Shown: positions 20,186 to 35,622 of the stretch, piece by piece
Layout: every line of letters begins with the position of its first letter
Position numbering within the stretch: position 1 is the stretch's first letter
Source of the DNA: Chromera velia
Taxonomy: Eukaryota > Sar > Chromeraceae
Assembly: GCA_018398765.1 (NCBI GenBank)
Contig: JAHBMJ010000292.1
Location: 1 to 41,263 of the forward strand
Direction of reading: 5' to 3'
Length of the DNA: 41,263 nt
The notes under the pieces: generated by a model
What the model was told of the DNA's origin: nothing
The model's input: the letters and a program-made list of their open reading frames with translations, nothing else
Databases searched by the model: none
Translations under genes and position numbers: made by a program

Positions 20186-22026
20186 GGTTGACCTTCAATC
20201 ATTCAAAGCCTTGTGAGGGACTTCTTTGAATGCGTCCGATCAACCGAACAGCGGTGTGGCAGACAAAATCAATCTGAGTCTCTCAGTTGCCGGTGTTCGC
20301 CGTCTCCTCAGGAAGCACTCGTCTGTTCAATTCATTCGCAAACAAACGTCATCGGCAGCTGCCATCATGCACCATAGAGAGCATGAAGGTAAACCTCTGA
20401 ATCCAACCTAGTGTAGTGAACCTCTGCACAGTGAGCGCCAAGAACACATCTTGCGGTGTAACGTTTTTTGAATCTTCCTAATTAACTAAGACAAGACAAG
20501 ACCAAATTGACGGACGCACTGAAGCCGTCTCCCTGCAGATATTTGTTAATCTGACGCACGCAAGCGTGCGAACGGCCCCGGAAAGCATGTATAAAAGCCT
20601 TCATCTGACGCACGCACATCAAAGCACGCGCATCGGGGCACTTCAGGAACCGGTCGGCGCTTTTCCAGCCCAAGGGGACATTTCTTTCCGGGGCCTTTTT
20701 TTTGACGAAAGCTCCATGCATCGTGGGCTCAGGGGATTGTTTGGTAAGTGCCCCCCGCTTCGCTTTTCGGGGCTATTTGGCGTATGCACGCTGTGAATAC
20801 CTGACATTCAGATCTGACACACGCTAAAGATCGCTAAAGCACGGCGCCGGTGGAGCCTGAAAGCGACGATCGGACCTAATGTTCAGCAATAAATCAACAT
20901 TCAGATGCATTCATGGCAACGTTAAACAATTTTCAGGGCCAATTTTAAGTATGTAGGCCGACAATTAATCGCAACGAATTATAACGAATGTAACCAAATG
21001 CTCAGCAATGAATCAAAATTCAGGTGTATTCTAAGATGAGTCTTAGATGACAATTTTCAGAGTATTTCAATATATTTCGAGATTAACTTCATGCAGGTAA
21101 TAACAAAAATTGAACTGTTCAACTGTACAGTTTTAACTAGTTTTAACATAGTAAAACGTTCTACTAAATTTAAAACGTCTTACTTTTCTCTTTTCGAAAA
21201 CCTGCAGTTAAATGTTTAAATTTTTTTTTTTAAATATCTTTAAATTGTTCCAAACTAAAAATTTGTATAAATTTTTATAAGCATTCAATGCAATGTTGAA
21301 TGCATGGTCCTTCACACTGCTTCATTTTCATTTTTTTCAGTTTAATATTGTAAACTTTAAAATTGATGAATCACTCTAAGGTCATCATCATCAAGGTAAG
21401 AGGGGTATCTTAAATTTTTATGTTAAGTCAATGAAACTCAAAAACATACAAAAACATGTGTACATGCCTCTAAATTCCTGGCTAGTGGCGCTTTCACATT
21501 GACCAAACGTTCGCAGTCACTCTCATTAAACTGAACGCCTTTTGTTCTATTTATCCCTGGAAGAAGCGACATGCAGCTGCAGGAGGCTGCCTTCTTCTGT
21601 CAAAGCTGCACGGAGGCCTGCAGACAGGAGAGGAAGCCATGAAAATCGACGTGGACGTGTCAGCGAACTATGAATCTCCGGTACACACATATGAGCGAAC
21701 GCAAGAGACGCTCCTCCCCCAAAAAAGATATCACTGTTCTGTAATACGGATGAGGAAGAAAAAAAGTCTGAATCGCCATACGCAACCAAGTGACTCTCTC
21801 ACGTCCTCAGCCCATACGTCAGATTCGTTCTCAACAAGAAAGTTGCAGGCACAAAGGAGCAAGGGGACAGATTGTTCGGCCCACAGTGCGGGACATCTCG
21901 AAGGACGGAACGAGGCGTACAAACTACTTGGCTAGCAAAATTGTTCAACATAATCCAGACGTTCAGACATGTGAGATGGATCTCACCTGTATGCGGCTCT
22001 GGTGTCCCCCCCCCAGATCTTCTTCA
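20186..22026. other. repeat-rich spacer
   Basis: No gene is supported. The region includes related CTGACGCACGCA-type repeats (20551-20850), a TATAAAAG sequence at 20589, and a diverged 119-bp tandem duplication (20883 and 21002). A very AT-rich stretch follows (21100-21480). Short open frames on both strands have no recognisable content. Confidence 0.45.
20883..21075. repeat. diverged tandem duplication, offset about 119 bp
   Basis: TCAGCAATAAATCAACATTC at 20883 recurs as TCAGCAATGAATCAAAATTC at 21002. ACAATTTTCAG recurs at about 20926 and 21050. Confidence 0.65.
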
Positions 22027-26044
<4,018 letters not shown>

Positions 26045-26960
26045 TCTCGAAAAGTGCGGGTCTAGTCGGTCGGTGATTCGGACGCGGGAACCCAGCTAAA
26101 TAAGGAGGTGTGTTTTTCAGCCACTCACACACGGTCCTAAGGAAAGTGTCCCTCTACCGGAGGAAGAAGAGAAACCAAAAGGGGAGGGCAACTGTGCCAC
26201 ACAATGGAAGTTGAATGCGCCAGAGCAAGTGCTCACGCGTCTCTGGCAACACTGCGACAAGAAATGATAGAATCGAAAAGAGCTTTGCAGCGTATATATG
26301 AATAGATACTGTCCCTGTCTCACTGCAACCGAGTTATGACGAAGCCTCCCTTGCCAGTATACTTAGGTCAATGACATGTCAATGACACCAAGAACTGCGT
26401 CCGTGTCAAGATCGGTCGAGTATGGTCGAATCATGTCGACAACAGATATTTTTTTTGCGGTCTGATCACCCCTGACATCCGCTGACCGCGCGGCCGTCGC
26501 GCGGAAATTGGACTCGGACTATCTGCATGCATGTGCGCGTAGTGCATGCAACAGGGGTGTCAGAATACACTCGATCTAGCTGACACATAGCTGACACTGC
26601 ATGACACTGCCGTCTACCTCCATGCCGTCTCCACATGTGTGCACGTTGAAGAAGGTACATTGGAGGCCATCCGACCATTCATCTGGTAGCCACTTATGGT
26701 GCGACTTTGTCCGTCACACTGTGCCAGACAGGTTGCGGCAATTTGTGTGGTGTAGGTAGTGAGGAGGAATGTATTTGGAGGTCGGTATAAAATTCACATT
26801 GCGTTGCGTCTCTACAGTTGCTCCTCTGACCCTTCAAAGCATCCTCCCTGAACCGTAGTTGGCAGAGGGCCCTTCGTTCACTCTTCAACTTTTCGGGGAC
26901 TGTTCCTGAACTCCCTCTTTGTACAGCTTGCTCAGTTTTCTGTCGCTGGTGATCAAGTCC
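26045..26960. promoter_or_regulatory. divergent intergenic region
   Basis: Separates the start of the minus-strand membrane-protein gene from the plus-strand gene at 26961, so it should contain both promoters. It includes a GC-rich hairpin (26486-26504) and short TGACAC-containing repeats near 26370-26610. No clear core promoter motif is seen. Confidence 0.35.
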
Positions 26961-29775
26961 ATGAGAAACCCAGATGATGTCACTGAGAAAGAGAAGAAGA
27001 CTGGAGACGGCACGGGAAAAGAAAAGGAGAAGCGAGACGGTAGGGGTGAACAGAAAGGATGTCAAGGAGGAGAGAAAAAGGAAGATCTGAAAGCAGATGA
27101 AGTGGAGGAGACGCCACAAGAAAACGAAAGTCGAAGCGAGACAGTCGCATCGGCAGAGGCGGGCGTAGCACGGGCTCTGGCTCAGGGCATTCGTCGGCTA
27201 CTGACAAGAGGGGTGGACCTGGGGGCGAAGGCGGGGAGGGCGGGAGGAAAAGCTGGAGTTTCGGGGGTGCGTAATGCGTCGGTGGATGCGCTTCGCACGG
27301 CTGTTCGGACTTCAGGGGTAGCACTCCGTCGGTTCTTCGGAGGTTTATTTGAAAGAGCAGTGAAGGTGCCGATGCAAAGGACAAAAGAGATCCTTCGGTT
27401 TTCGCGTCTCTCCAGATGGTTGGAGAAGTCGCCAAGACTGAAACCTTCTTTCTCAACACTCTCCTCTCGTGTGAGGGGACTGCAGAGAGAGGCAGTGAAA
27501 AAACTCAGGGACATACTCAAAAGGTTCCAGGTAGGACACAGTCTCTCTCTCTCTCGCACAGCCACCGAAGCCTGTCCAATGGTTCCTTCCTCTGTCTCGC
27601 TCTTTCCCCCCCTTCCGCTATCCGAACATCCCGCTCTCCGCCATTCGATCTGTTCATTCATGAATGAATCCTGTGTCCTTCCTGCAGATGATCAACATAT
27701 TCATTCAGGCGAAAGGAATGCATGAAGGTTGATGGACTGAAGGTAGAAAACGGAGGGGGAAAAATCACAAGAACCCCCCCCCAACAAAATTAAATAGTCT
27801 CCCTAGCTGTCTCTCTCCCCATCTCTCTCTGTGCAGGCCCGGGCAAAGGCCTCTGCTGGCGGCTCCACAACCACAACTCCCGCAGGGGGTGCTGCAGGGA
27901 GGTCATCTGCCTCGAGGCTGACCAGAGAGACCATCGCGAAAGCCTCAGAACGGGCCGAACAGGCAGGTCACCTCCCGCCTCTCTCACTTAGTCACTCACT
28001 CACTCGCATGTGTAATTCAGGCAAGACATTTCTCTTAGTAGCCGGGCTGTTGCGTTCGTTCGCTTTTTCAACTGATGCGTGAAGTGGCAAACTGTGGTGC
28101 ACCTCGCTCGCCTGGCTGCATCTGCCTCTGTCCGTCTACGTGTGCGTCCATGGCGTCTCCAGGCAGCACCACAGGAAGATGGATTGCCCCCCCCCTCAAA
28201 GCATGTCACCCGTTACCCGTTTCTCACCAGAATCTTCCTGTCTCGTTGGAGACTACCTCCTCACAAACCCACCAGCGCCACTCCACACACAGGAGACAAG
28301 TGATGGAGCGGTGGGGCGGGGGTGTTCCCTCAAACACACTCAGACAGTGGCAGATGCTGACTGTCGACGTGTATGTGCGTGTGCAGGCCCTGGAAGCGTG
28401 GGAGGCAGGGCACGGGGCTCTCCACGAGATACAGCACGGAGACCCAGCCAAGCACGAGTCCTCCAAAGAGGATCAGACCGCAGCCTGCAAAGAGAAAGAG
28501 AAGGATTCACAAACACGCAGTTCCTCATCGTCATCCTCTCCTCCCACACAGACTGCATCCTACTCTCCCCCCACACCCCCAGCAAAATCACCCACGCCAA
28601 TTCCTCCTCAGACCCATAGCGACCCTCTCCCACCTCCTTCGCGGGCGCTTCCGACAGCATCACACGATGTGCCAGACACTCAGACAGGCTCGACACAAAG
28701 AAAAGCCCCGCAGCCACCCACCGCAAACGCATTGACCCCTGAACGGAGAAACGGAAGCGTGCGCGAAGATCCGAAGCTACTTGGACGGTACCCCCACGTT
28801 TCGTCTAGTCCGATAGGATCGCCCCAATCTGCCACTCTCGATCCCCCCCCCCGAAGCTCACAGCCGAAGCCCCCTCCTCCTACTGAGCTGCCACTCCCCC
28901 CCTCCCCTTCCGCGGCTGCAATTCCAACAAGGGACCCGATGGGAGTCCCTGGCGGTAGTCCGCGATCACCCCTGGCGTCTTTTCTCGAGGCTTCTCGCGT
29001 CGCCATTCCGAATTTTCTTCGCTCCGCTGTGATGGGCATGGCGCTCTTCTCGTCCTATGAGTACTTTGATGATCTTGCAAAAGCCGCAGCCCTCCATCGG
29101 GAAAAATGGAAAGGAAAAAAAGCATCTGAGTCAAGTCACTCGCAGACTGGAAGTGAAATTCTACTTGCAGGTCTGACAGGGTCTATGGGGGGTGCTGCTG
29201 CGGGTTATGTGTTTGGGTTTGGCACATGTTTGTTTGAAAGAACAGAAACTTGGTGGGTTTCCACCAAGCAGGCCTACGTGTCAAGAGGGTCTCCTGCTGC
29301 AAGAAAAGATATTTTTTGGAATCAAATGCAAAAGGTCCCAAGATTGCCTTCTGCTCTGGCAGCACTGTGTATGCATGGGTCTCTTCTGTCACACGCCCTT
29401 TCGCACAGCGCCCTTTTCGGGTCCTTTGAGGTCAGTCGGAAGGCTCTCGGCTGCCTCTCCACCTACGCCCAGGGGGAGAAGAACAATGGGACGACAAATC
29501 GGAAAAGCAGTGGGGGGAACCATGCGCGTGGAGGGGGAGCTGGCGATACAGTAGGCCTGATAGAGGTGGGAGTGTCCGGTATTTTGGCGGGGTGCTGCCA
29601 TGAATTTGTATCTCACTATACTTCTCAGGCAGAGGATTCGAGGGGAGGGACTGAGTGGTGGCGACGTTTCCGGTCTTCGTTCCGTGCGGCTTCTCCGTCG
29701 CTCCGCTCTGTTGTCTTGCGCTCTCCGGCAGCAGCCCTAGGTCTTGTGGCCTTCGCATACGGTCGAGACAATTGA
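26961..29775 (+). CDS. carrier-like membrane protein with basic N-terminal region
   Basis: Exon 1 is 26961-27530, from an ATG whose frame is open from further upstream (190 codons). It encodes a charged Lys/Glu-rich start, then a basic, Ala/Gly/Arg-rich helical region. The donor GTAGGA joins in phase to an exon at 27837 (acceptor GTGCAG) encoding a Thr/Ala-rich stretch to about 27966. The last exon starts at 28387 (acceptor GTGCAG) and runs to TGA at 29775, 462 codons; exon connections between 27967 and 28386 are unresolved. It has a Ser/Pro-rich linker, then about five weakly hydrophobic segments with carrier-like features: a first helix ending SSYEYF, a Gly-rich helix, and a last helix RSPAAALGLVAFAYG. 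These resemble mitochondrial carrier helices, but the P-x-[DE]-x-x-[KR] motifs are absent. Transport activity is doubtful; the family call is inference. Confidence 0.5.
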
Positions 29776-29974
29776 TTCAGAGATTTCTTGAATTCGTTTG
29801 TGATGGGTCTCGAGTTACCGTTTGGCTGTGCTTCGGATAGTGATCCCCATTCTTTTGGGGATTTTGAAAAATGGCAGCACCTAATTAAATCTGTGTGATG
29901 CGCGTGTGGCAGGCCTCTGCAGAAGTCTCTGCAATGATGTCACGCAATCCAGTGAGGACTACTTCAGGTCTTAC

Positions 29975-30359
<385 letters not shown>

Positions 30360-30662
30360 AATTTATTATCAAACAATATAGTTTAGACTATAAAATACTT
30401 TAAAATACTACAAAAAGAAAACTAAAAAACTAAAAAAAAGTGAAAAAACAGAATCATACGGCAGAATGATGATTTTTATTTTTTTGTTTTTAGTGTATGC
30501 GAGTGATGTTACTCGGATTTACTGGGATCTTAGTTTGGTTTTTCATTATTTTCTATGATAAAATTGTTTGTATGAAGACTTATGAAAACTATTTAACAAT
30601 TTCAGCTTACCCCCCTGACGTTGGTAAGAATCGACCTGGCATGATGGATCAAATCGCCGGCC

Positions 30663-30693
30663 GAGGCGGCCGAAGCCGCCTCAGCCGTGGCTG
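30663..30693. other. two adjacent GC-rich inverted repeats
   Basis: GAGGCGGC-cgaa-GCCGCCTC (30663-30682), followed with a one-base overlap by CAGCC-gt-GGCTG (30682-30693), in an AT-rich setting. No coding context or T run is visible. Confidence 0.6.
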
Positions 30694-31034
30694 AAGCGGC
30701 CTAAACTAAAGTTTGGGGGTATAAAACTCTCAGGTTAAAGAAAATATTAGACATAACTAGAGAAGATCAAGACTATCTCTGACATTACTTTAACTCCGTT
30801 TAAATCTTTGACTTCAATCAATCAAAACTAAGTTTAACTTAACAACTATATTAGTAATAATTGGTAAATGATTTTATATGAAATTGTCTTACACATTCAC
30901 TAACATTTAGTGCTTACTAGCATTATATTTTGGACCATCAGTTATCTTCTTTAACCACTGGCACCCCTCTTCTTCCAGAACCTGTCATCTTTCATGTGTC
31001 TGCTGTGCCTTTGCTTGCTTTGCGGCTTCCATAG

Positions 31035-31290
31035 CTACATACAACTGTAAAGACAGGGGGGCAAATATGAAGAAAAGGTACACATATAGATTGAAAGCAA
31101 GGGACCAGGTTTAAATATGGAGGCTGGCCCGGCCTCTTTCGCATGCTTCATGGACTCTTCAATCGATAACTGCCCTTTTGCTGGGGGCGGTTGAGCCTCT
31201 CCAAACTCTCTCTTCTTGTCTGGTATTCTCTGGCTTTCCTGTCCCCTTCCGCTGTCCAACCTTTTCTTCCATTCCTTTTGCCGGTGAGAT
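31035..31290 (-). CDS. possible terminal exon of a minus-strand gene
   Basis: A minus-strand frame preceded by a GACAG acceptor-like site near 31297 reads through a basic stretch (RQKEWKKR) and a charged amphipathic segment (LSIEESMKHAKEAGP) to a stop at 31035. Composition is protein-like and not repeat-derived. No partner exon was found upstream and no family is recognised. It could be chance. Confidence 0.25.
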
Positions 31291-31299
31291 GGCCCTGTC

Positions 31300-31749
31300 A
31301 GATTAAAAACCTTTCAGTGTCATGGGGGTATTTCAGCTCCATACACTCAAAAAACTAAGTAAACTTCGTTTCTGTGCTCGCGCGTTGTCTCCGGAGGGAC
31401 ACCTAGTCAGTTTTCAAGCGGTGTTTCTCAAAGCAACCTGTTCACTCTCGAGGGAGGTCCTATTCAGGTTGATATTAATAGATCCGCAGGCATGACACGT
31501 GAGGGGGCGCGCGAAAGTACGGTGGCCGGGCCCCCGGGCCGGATCCCATGGTTCTTCTGGCGTTCTTGTCCCGCGCCTGCTGCATGCAGCAAACGCATGT
31601 AGACCGATGTAGACCGATGTAGACCGTGGAGAAGAGATATTAATATAGAAAATTTCTGTTGAATCCTCCATCATTGTTACTCCCGGCTGCACTAATTTTT
31701 TAATTTGCCTTCCTGATTCCGTGTGGTGACTGCATTCAGGTTCTCTTTC
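31300..31749. promoter_or_regulatory. upstream region of FAN1
   Basis: Contains a triple GTAGACCGAT-type short repeat (31599-31627) and GC-rich sequence (31500-31560). This must hold the FAN1 promoter unless an upstream exon exists. No core element is recognised. Confidence 0.3.
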
Positions 31750-33271
31750 ATGCTCTATGATGCTTTGCAGACTGTCTGTGTGATGACTGCGAATGTCGAA
31801 CCAGACCCCATCTATATCGGGGAAAGCGATAGTGAGGAGGAGGAGGCGGGCCCCCTCTCCCCAATCCGGAAGCTCACCTCAGCCCCCATTTCCTCCGTGG
31901 AAACTCCTTATTACCTTCGTTGCTTTTTAGCTGTTCTTTCAGACACGTTGCTTCATCAACGACATTTGTTTTCTGAATCTGAATTGTCCATCGTTCGAAC
32001 TTTTCTTTCCGTCTCCTTGCAAGGGCAGTGTCTTTTGGTCCGTCTCCTCAACCGACACGGTCCCTGGTTCAGAGTGCAAAAACTCCACTCATACTCCAGA
32101 GATGTTCCAAACGCCAGTAATACAGTTGGAGAGCTGCATCGTTGCTCTCTTTTGATCGCATACGAAGATGCGCAGACACAGGGGCAGGGAGAAGAAGCGA
32201 CAGCAGAATTGCACAAATTTATTGATGTAGACGGAGACGGAGACGGAGAAGGCGAGGGAGGTGCAGGGTCCCCTTTGAACTTTTCAGACTCTCCCAGACA
32301 AAATGACTCCGAGGCTTCTCCTTGTTCAGCCTCCGGAGAAGCAGCAGATGGGGGGGGGACAGAAGGAAGAAAGTGGCACTGCCTGGTCAAGTCGCGTCCC
32401 GCCCTGTCGGCACTTCACGTTCTGTCCGTCTCGGAGCTGCGTGTCACTTCCACACTGATACCCGACCTTGCTGTGGGAGCACAGCGGGGAGGGACAAGAA
32501 CACGAGATTCTCTTCTTGAACACATTCTGAGGGCACAGCAAAGCTCAGCCTGGCAGCCCCTCTCCGACGTTGATTGGGAAGGGGCTGTGAAGAGACGGGT
32601 GATGTCTCTGGCCGGTCCCCTGGTCGCACTGCGTCCCGCAGTGCGTGAGTTGTTTGAACTCGTCAAGAGTCTCTATGGGACGCTCCATGGAGACGAGTCG
32701 GGTGTGACGCCCCTGCTTGCCACAGTAGGGAAGGTTCGCTTCCCTTCCTTTCAGATCAGGGCGACTTGCAGAGTGTTTGGGGATAGGGGGGAGGTGGAGG
32801 CGTTCCTGGCTGCACGCGAGAGGGAGCGTCGCATGGACGCAGCTTTGATGGAGAGCACAAAAGATGAGGAGACGGCAATGAGGCTGGGGGACGAGGCAGA
32901 GGCGGTTGTGAGGGCGTTCGTTGAAGCAAAGAGAGAGAGGACGTTGTCAAGCTCCAAAACCCAAAAACTCCATCACGCCTTTCTTCGGAGGTTTCTTCCG
33001 GTCAGCCCTTTTCCAGTGCTTGTATGGCGTGGGGGTTTATGCAGTCTGGGCTCATCAGACAAAAAGCCACAATGACAGATGATTCTCTGATCCCCTGAGT
33101 CGGGTCATTACCATTCAAGTTTCTTTCCTTTCTGCTCTGCTGGGTCCCTTTCCTTTCCGCTGCGTGTGCATGTCCCCTTCATCCCTTCAAACACGGAGCG
33201 GAGAAGCTGAGGTTGTATCCGTCTGTTGTCTTTTCCTACCTCCATTGTGCGCCTCACTCTCTCCCTCCCTC

Positions 33272-33312
<41 letters not shown>

Positions 33313-35622
33313 GAATGGATAGAAGCCCGGACCGCGTGGCACTCGGTCGCTCTCCTGGAGCGGCGCCGGAGACACGGGGAGGCGGTGGAGAGGTTGAGGC
33401 TCTTGCTTTCCTCCTCTCTGTCCTTCGACAAACGGGGGAAGTTCTACAGCCGTTTGACGATCAATTTGTTTCGAAACCTGGAGAAGCCCCGAGAGGCTCT
33501 GCAGCGGGGTATAGAGGCCTTGCAAGAAGGGTCGATGCTCAGAGTGTCAGAAAGGAGGGAAATGATGAGACGACTCCGGAGAATTGCGGTTCGGGTTGCA
33601 ACAGAAGAGAAACAGGGGGGCGGGAAGAAAACGTTCTGGTTGTCTCTGTTGCCTCAAGAGCTGCGAGATGAGGTGCGGGCAGAGAGCGAGGGTGCTGCTC
33701 AGAAGGCGGGGGCATTTCGGGAGAAGTCAATTTTTGCGAGAAGATTAGGGGGAACGGGGGGAGACAGTGGACAGCACAGTTTGTTCATTGGGTACAATGA
33801 TGCTTGCATTCGTGTGGAGCGTCTGGTCTTGCAGTGGCATCGAAAGGAGGGTAACTGGAGGGGTAGACATGGGGAGGGTGCAGTGTTGCGTGAGCTGTTC
33901 GGAGTTTTACTTTTTGAGATTCTCTTCGGAGAAGGCGGACCTCCTGACGTGTTCCTGACCCCATACCAACAAGCTCCTCTAGATCTGGCCACGGAGGCAT
34001 TCTATAGCTGTAGAAGGGACAGGGTAGAAGCACGTCTCCAGGTGAGCACGTGGAGTCATGCTTGCATTTCTTTTCTTCTGTTGATGTCTTTCTCTGATGC
34101 TTTTCTTCTGTCAGGCACGTCTAGAGGCCAGTAAAGTTGATCGGCTTCCTTCTGTCATTCTGTGGGACTCCGTGCTTTTTTAGCTTGTTCTTGTCTTTCC
34201 TTCTCTCTTACTTCGTTTCTACTATCTCTCTGTCTCCCTGCTTGCCTGGGGGTGTCCATCCAAAAAAGCAAAGAAGCAGGGAAAAGCAGAAAGCATGCAG
34301 GCTATTTTTCTTCCCTTCTCCCCCCCTCCCCCTCTCTCGCGTTGAACTCTCAGGAAATCAGAACATCCAGTCCTCTCGCACTGCGCGTCCTCACCTCCAC
34401 CGCCGCACGCCGGCTGTTCGGGTTGAAGATTCGGGGCGTGTCCTGGCGTTTGAAATTTGAGGGCCTGGACCCGACTGGGGCAGACGGGGTGAGTGCCGCG
34501 ATTGCAGACGCCATCGAGGATGCAGATCTCGTGAAGGGGTTCAGACTGAGGGGGAACTCGGGTGGCAGAGGGGCACACGGGCTTGGAGGTAGGAGGGAGA
34601 GGAGTAAGAGTATGCCAAGTGACAAACACACAGAGAATGAAGGGCAAGCAAGAGGAGGTTTGCAACAGCTCACTCTTCCTGCGTTCTTTGCAAGAAAGAG
34701 AATAAAGAGGCCTGAGGCAGAAGACGTCATGATCAGCATTTCCTCGGATGAATCGGAAAGAGAGGAGAGGGAAAAGAGCGGAGATCGAAAGGAAAAAGAA
34801 GAAAAGAGCGAAGACGCCAGGGAAACAATCGATGAACGAACGCAGAACGGAAAGCGTCGTGCCACTGTGCCTCTCCAAACTGAGTCTTCGCACACTGCAG
34901 CACTGTCTCCGTCTCCCCCCCCCTCTCTGGATGCTCACACTTCTGCTGCTGCGTCTGCATCCTCGTCGGTGTCTACAGCACAGACAGCGACTGCTGAGAG
35001 CGGCAACCCCCCCCTCTCGCATATCCCTCCCTCACCCCCCAGTGACCTCAAGACAACACAGTCAGGAGGCCCCGGAAATATCCCGGAAAGCGTAGAAGGT
35101 ATCCCCCCCTTCTTCCGTACTGATGAAGCCACTCGTGTGTTGTACGGCTGGATGTTGGGTTTCTGGGCCTCTTGCATCACAGGCCCTGTCCTTGCTGCCT
35201 GCCTCGGCATGATGGCAAGGGACTACGCACACTACAGTGCGGGTCTTCCCGACCTCTTTCTCTGGCGACGGAAGTTGTCGGTTGAAGAAGAGGAAGAGCG
35301 AGAGGAGGGGGACACAGAGGGGGGCGATTCTAGCTTCCTTGCGTTTCTCAAGCGAGAGGGTGTGGACCTTTCGAGTGTCGACACTGAAGACCACGCCCTT
35401 GCAGCCCTGCCTCTGGGAGAGGGTTTGTTCGTTGAGGTGAAGGGTCCAGGAGACCGCCTTTCAGAGAAGCAGAAAGAGTGGCTCCAGGAGATCTCGAGGG
35501 CAGGGGGGAGAGGAGAGGTGTGTTGGGTTGTCGAGTCGCCTCCTGATTCGGGAACACATTCCGGAAGTGGCAGCACTCAACCGGTTGTCCCTGCCACTGT
35601 TTCCAGGGCTAGCAACTCCTAG
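31750..35622 (+). CDS. FAN1: FAN1 structure-specific nuclease
   Basis: Three exons: 31750-33000, 33313-34041 and 34354-35622, all phase 0, giving about 1082 residues (human protein about 1017). An ATG at 31783 is an alternative start. FAN1 cleaves 5' flaps and unhooks DNA interstrand crosslinks in the nucleus. The N-terminus has a PIYIGESDSEEEE SUMO-interaction-like motif but no UBZ zinc finger. PYYLRCFLAVL begins the SAP-type DNA-binding region. A TPR-like helical region spans the first splice: donor GTCAGC at 33001 gives a gapless match to family sequence (FLRRFLP-EWIEA). The PD-(D/E)xK nuclease (VRR-NUC) follows, with Glu605 (HGEG), Asp960 (GLPDL), Glu1021 and Lys1023 (VEVKGP), all catalytic positions present. 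A disordered, highly charged insertion of roughly 200 residues splits the nuclease domain between the first and second motifs. It is convergent with the gene ending at 36997. Confidence 0.93.
33271..33310 (+). repeat. (GT)n at the 3' end of FAN1 intron 1
   Basis: About 19 GT units run directly into the CAG acceptor at 33312 with no intervening pyrimidine tract other than the repeat itself and the TCCCTCCCTCTGTC before it. Confidence 0.9.

Noticed and set aside
20226..20411. Plus-strand open frame ending near a GTAAAC donor-like site, weakly histone-like
   Set aside because: No in-frame ATG, no partner exon, and no convincing histone-fold alignment.
33001..33075. FAN1 exon 1 continuing to the stop at 33075, or donor GTATGG at 33022
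   Set aside because: Splicing at 33001 gives gapless alignment with the FAN1 helical region; the later donor would insert seven residues and the stop would truncate the protein before the nuclease domain.
34105..34134. Alternative FAN1 exon after the CAG at about 34115
   Set aside because: It repeats a few bases of the preceding exon end but reaches a stop within a few codons; the acceptor at 34353 is phase-consistent and leads to the catalytic motifs.
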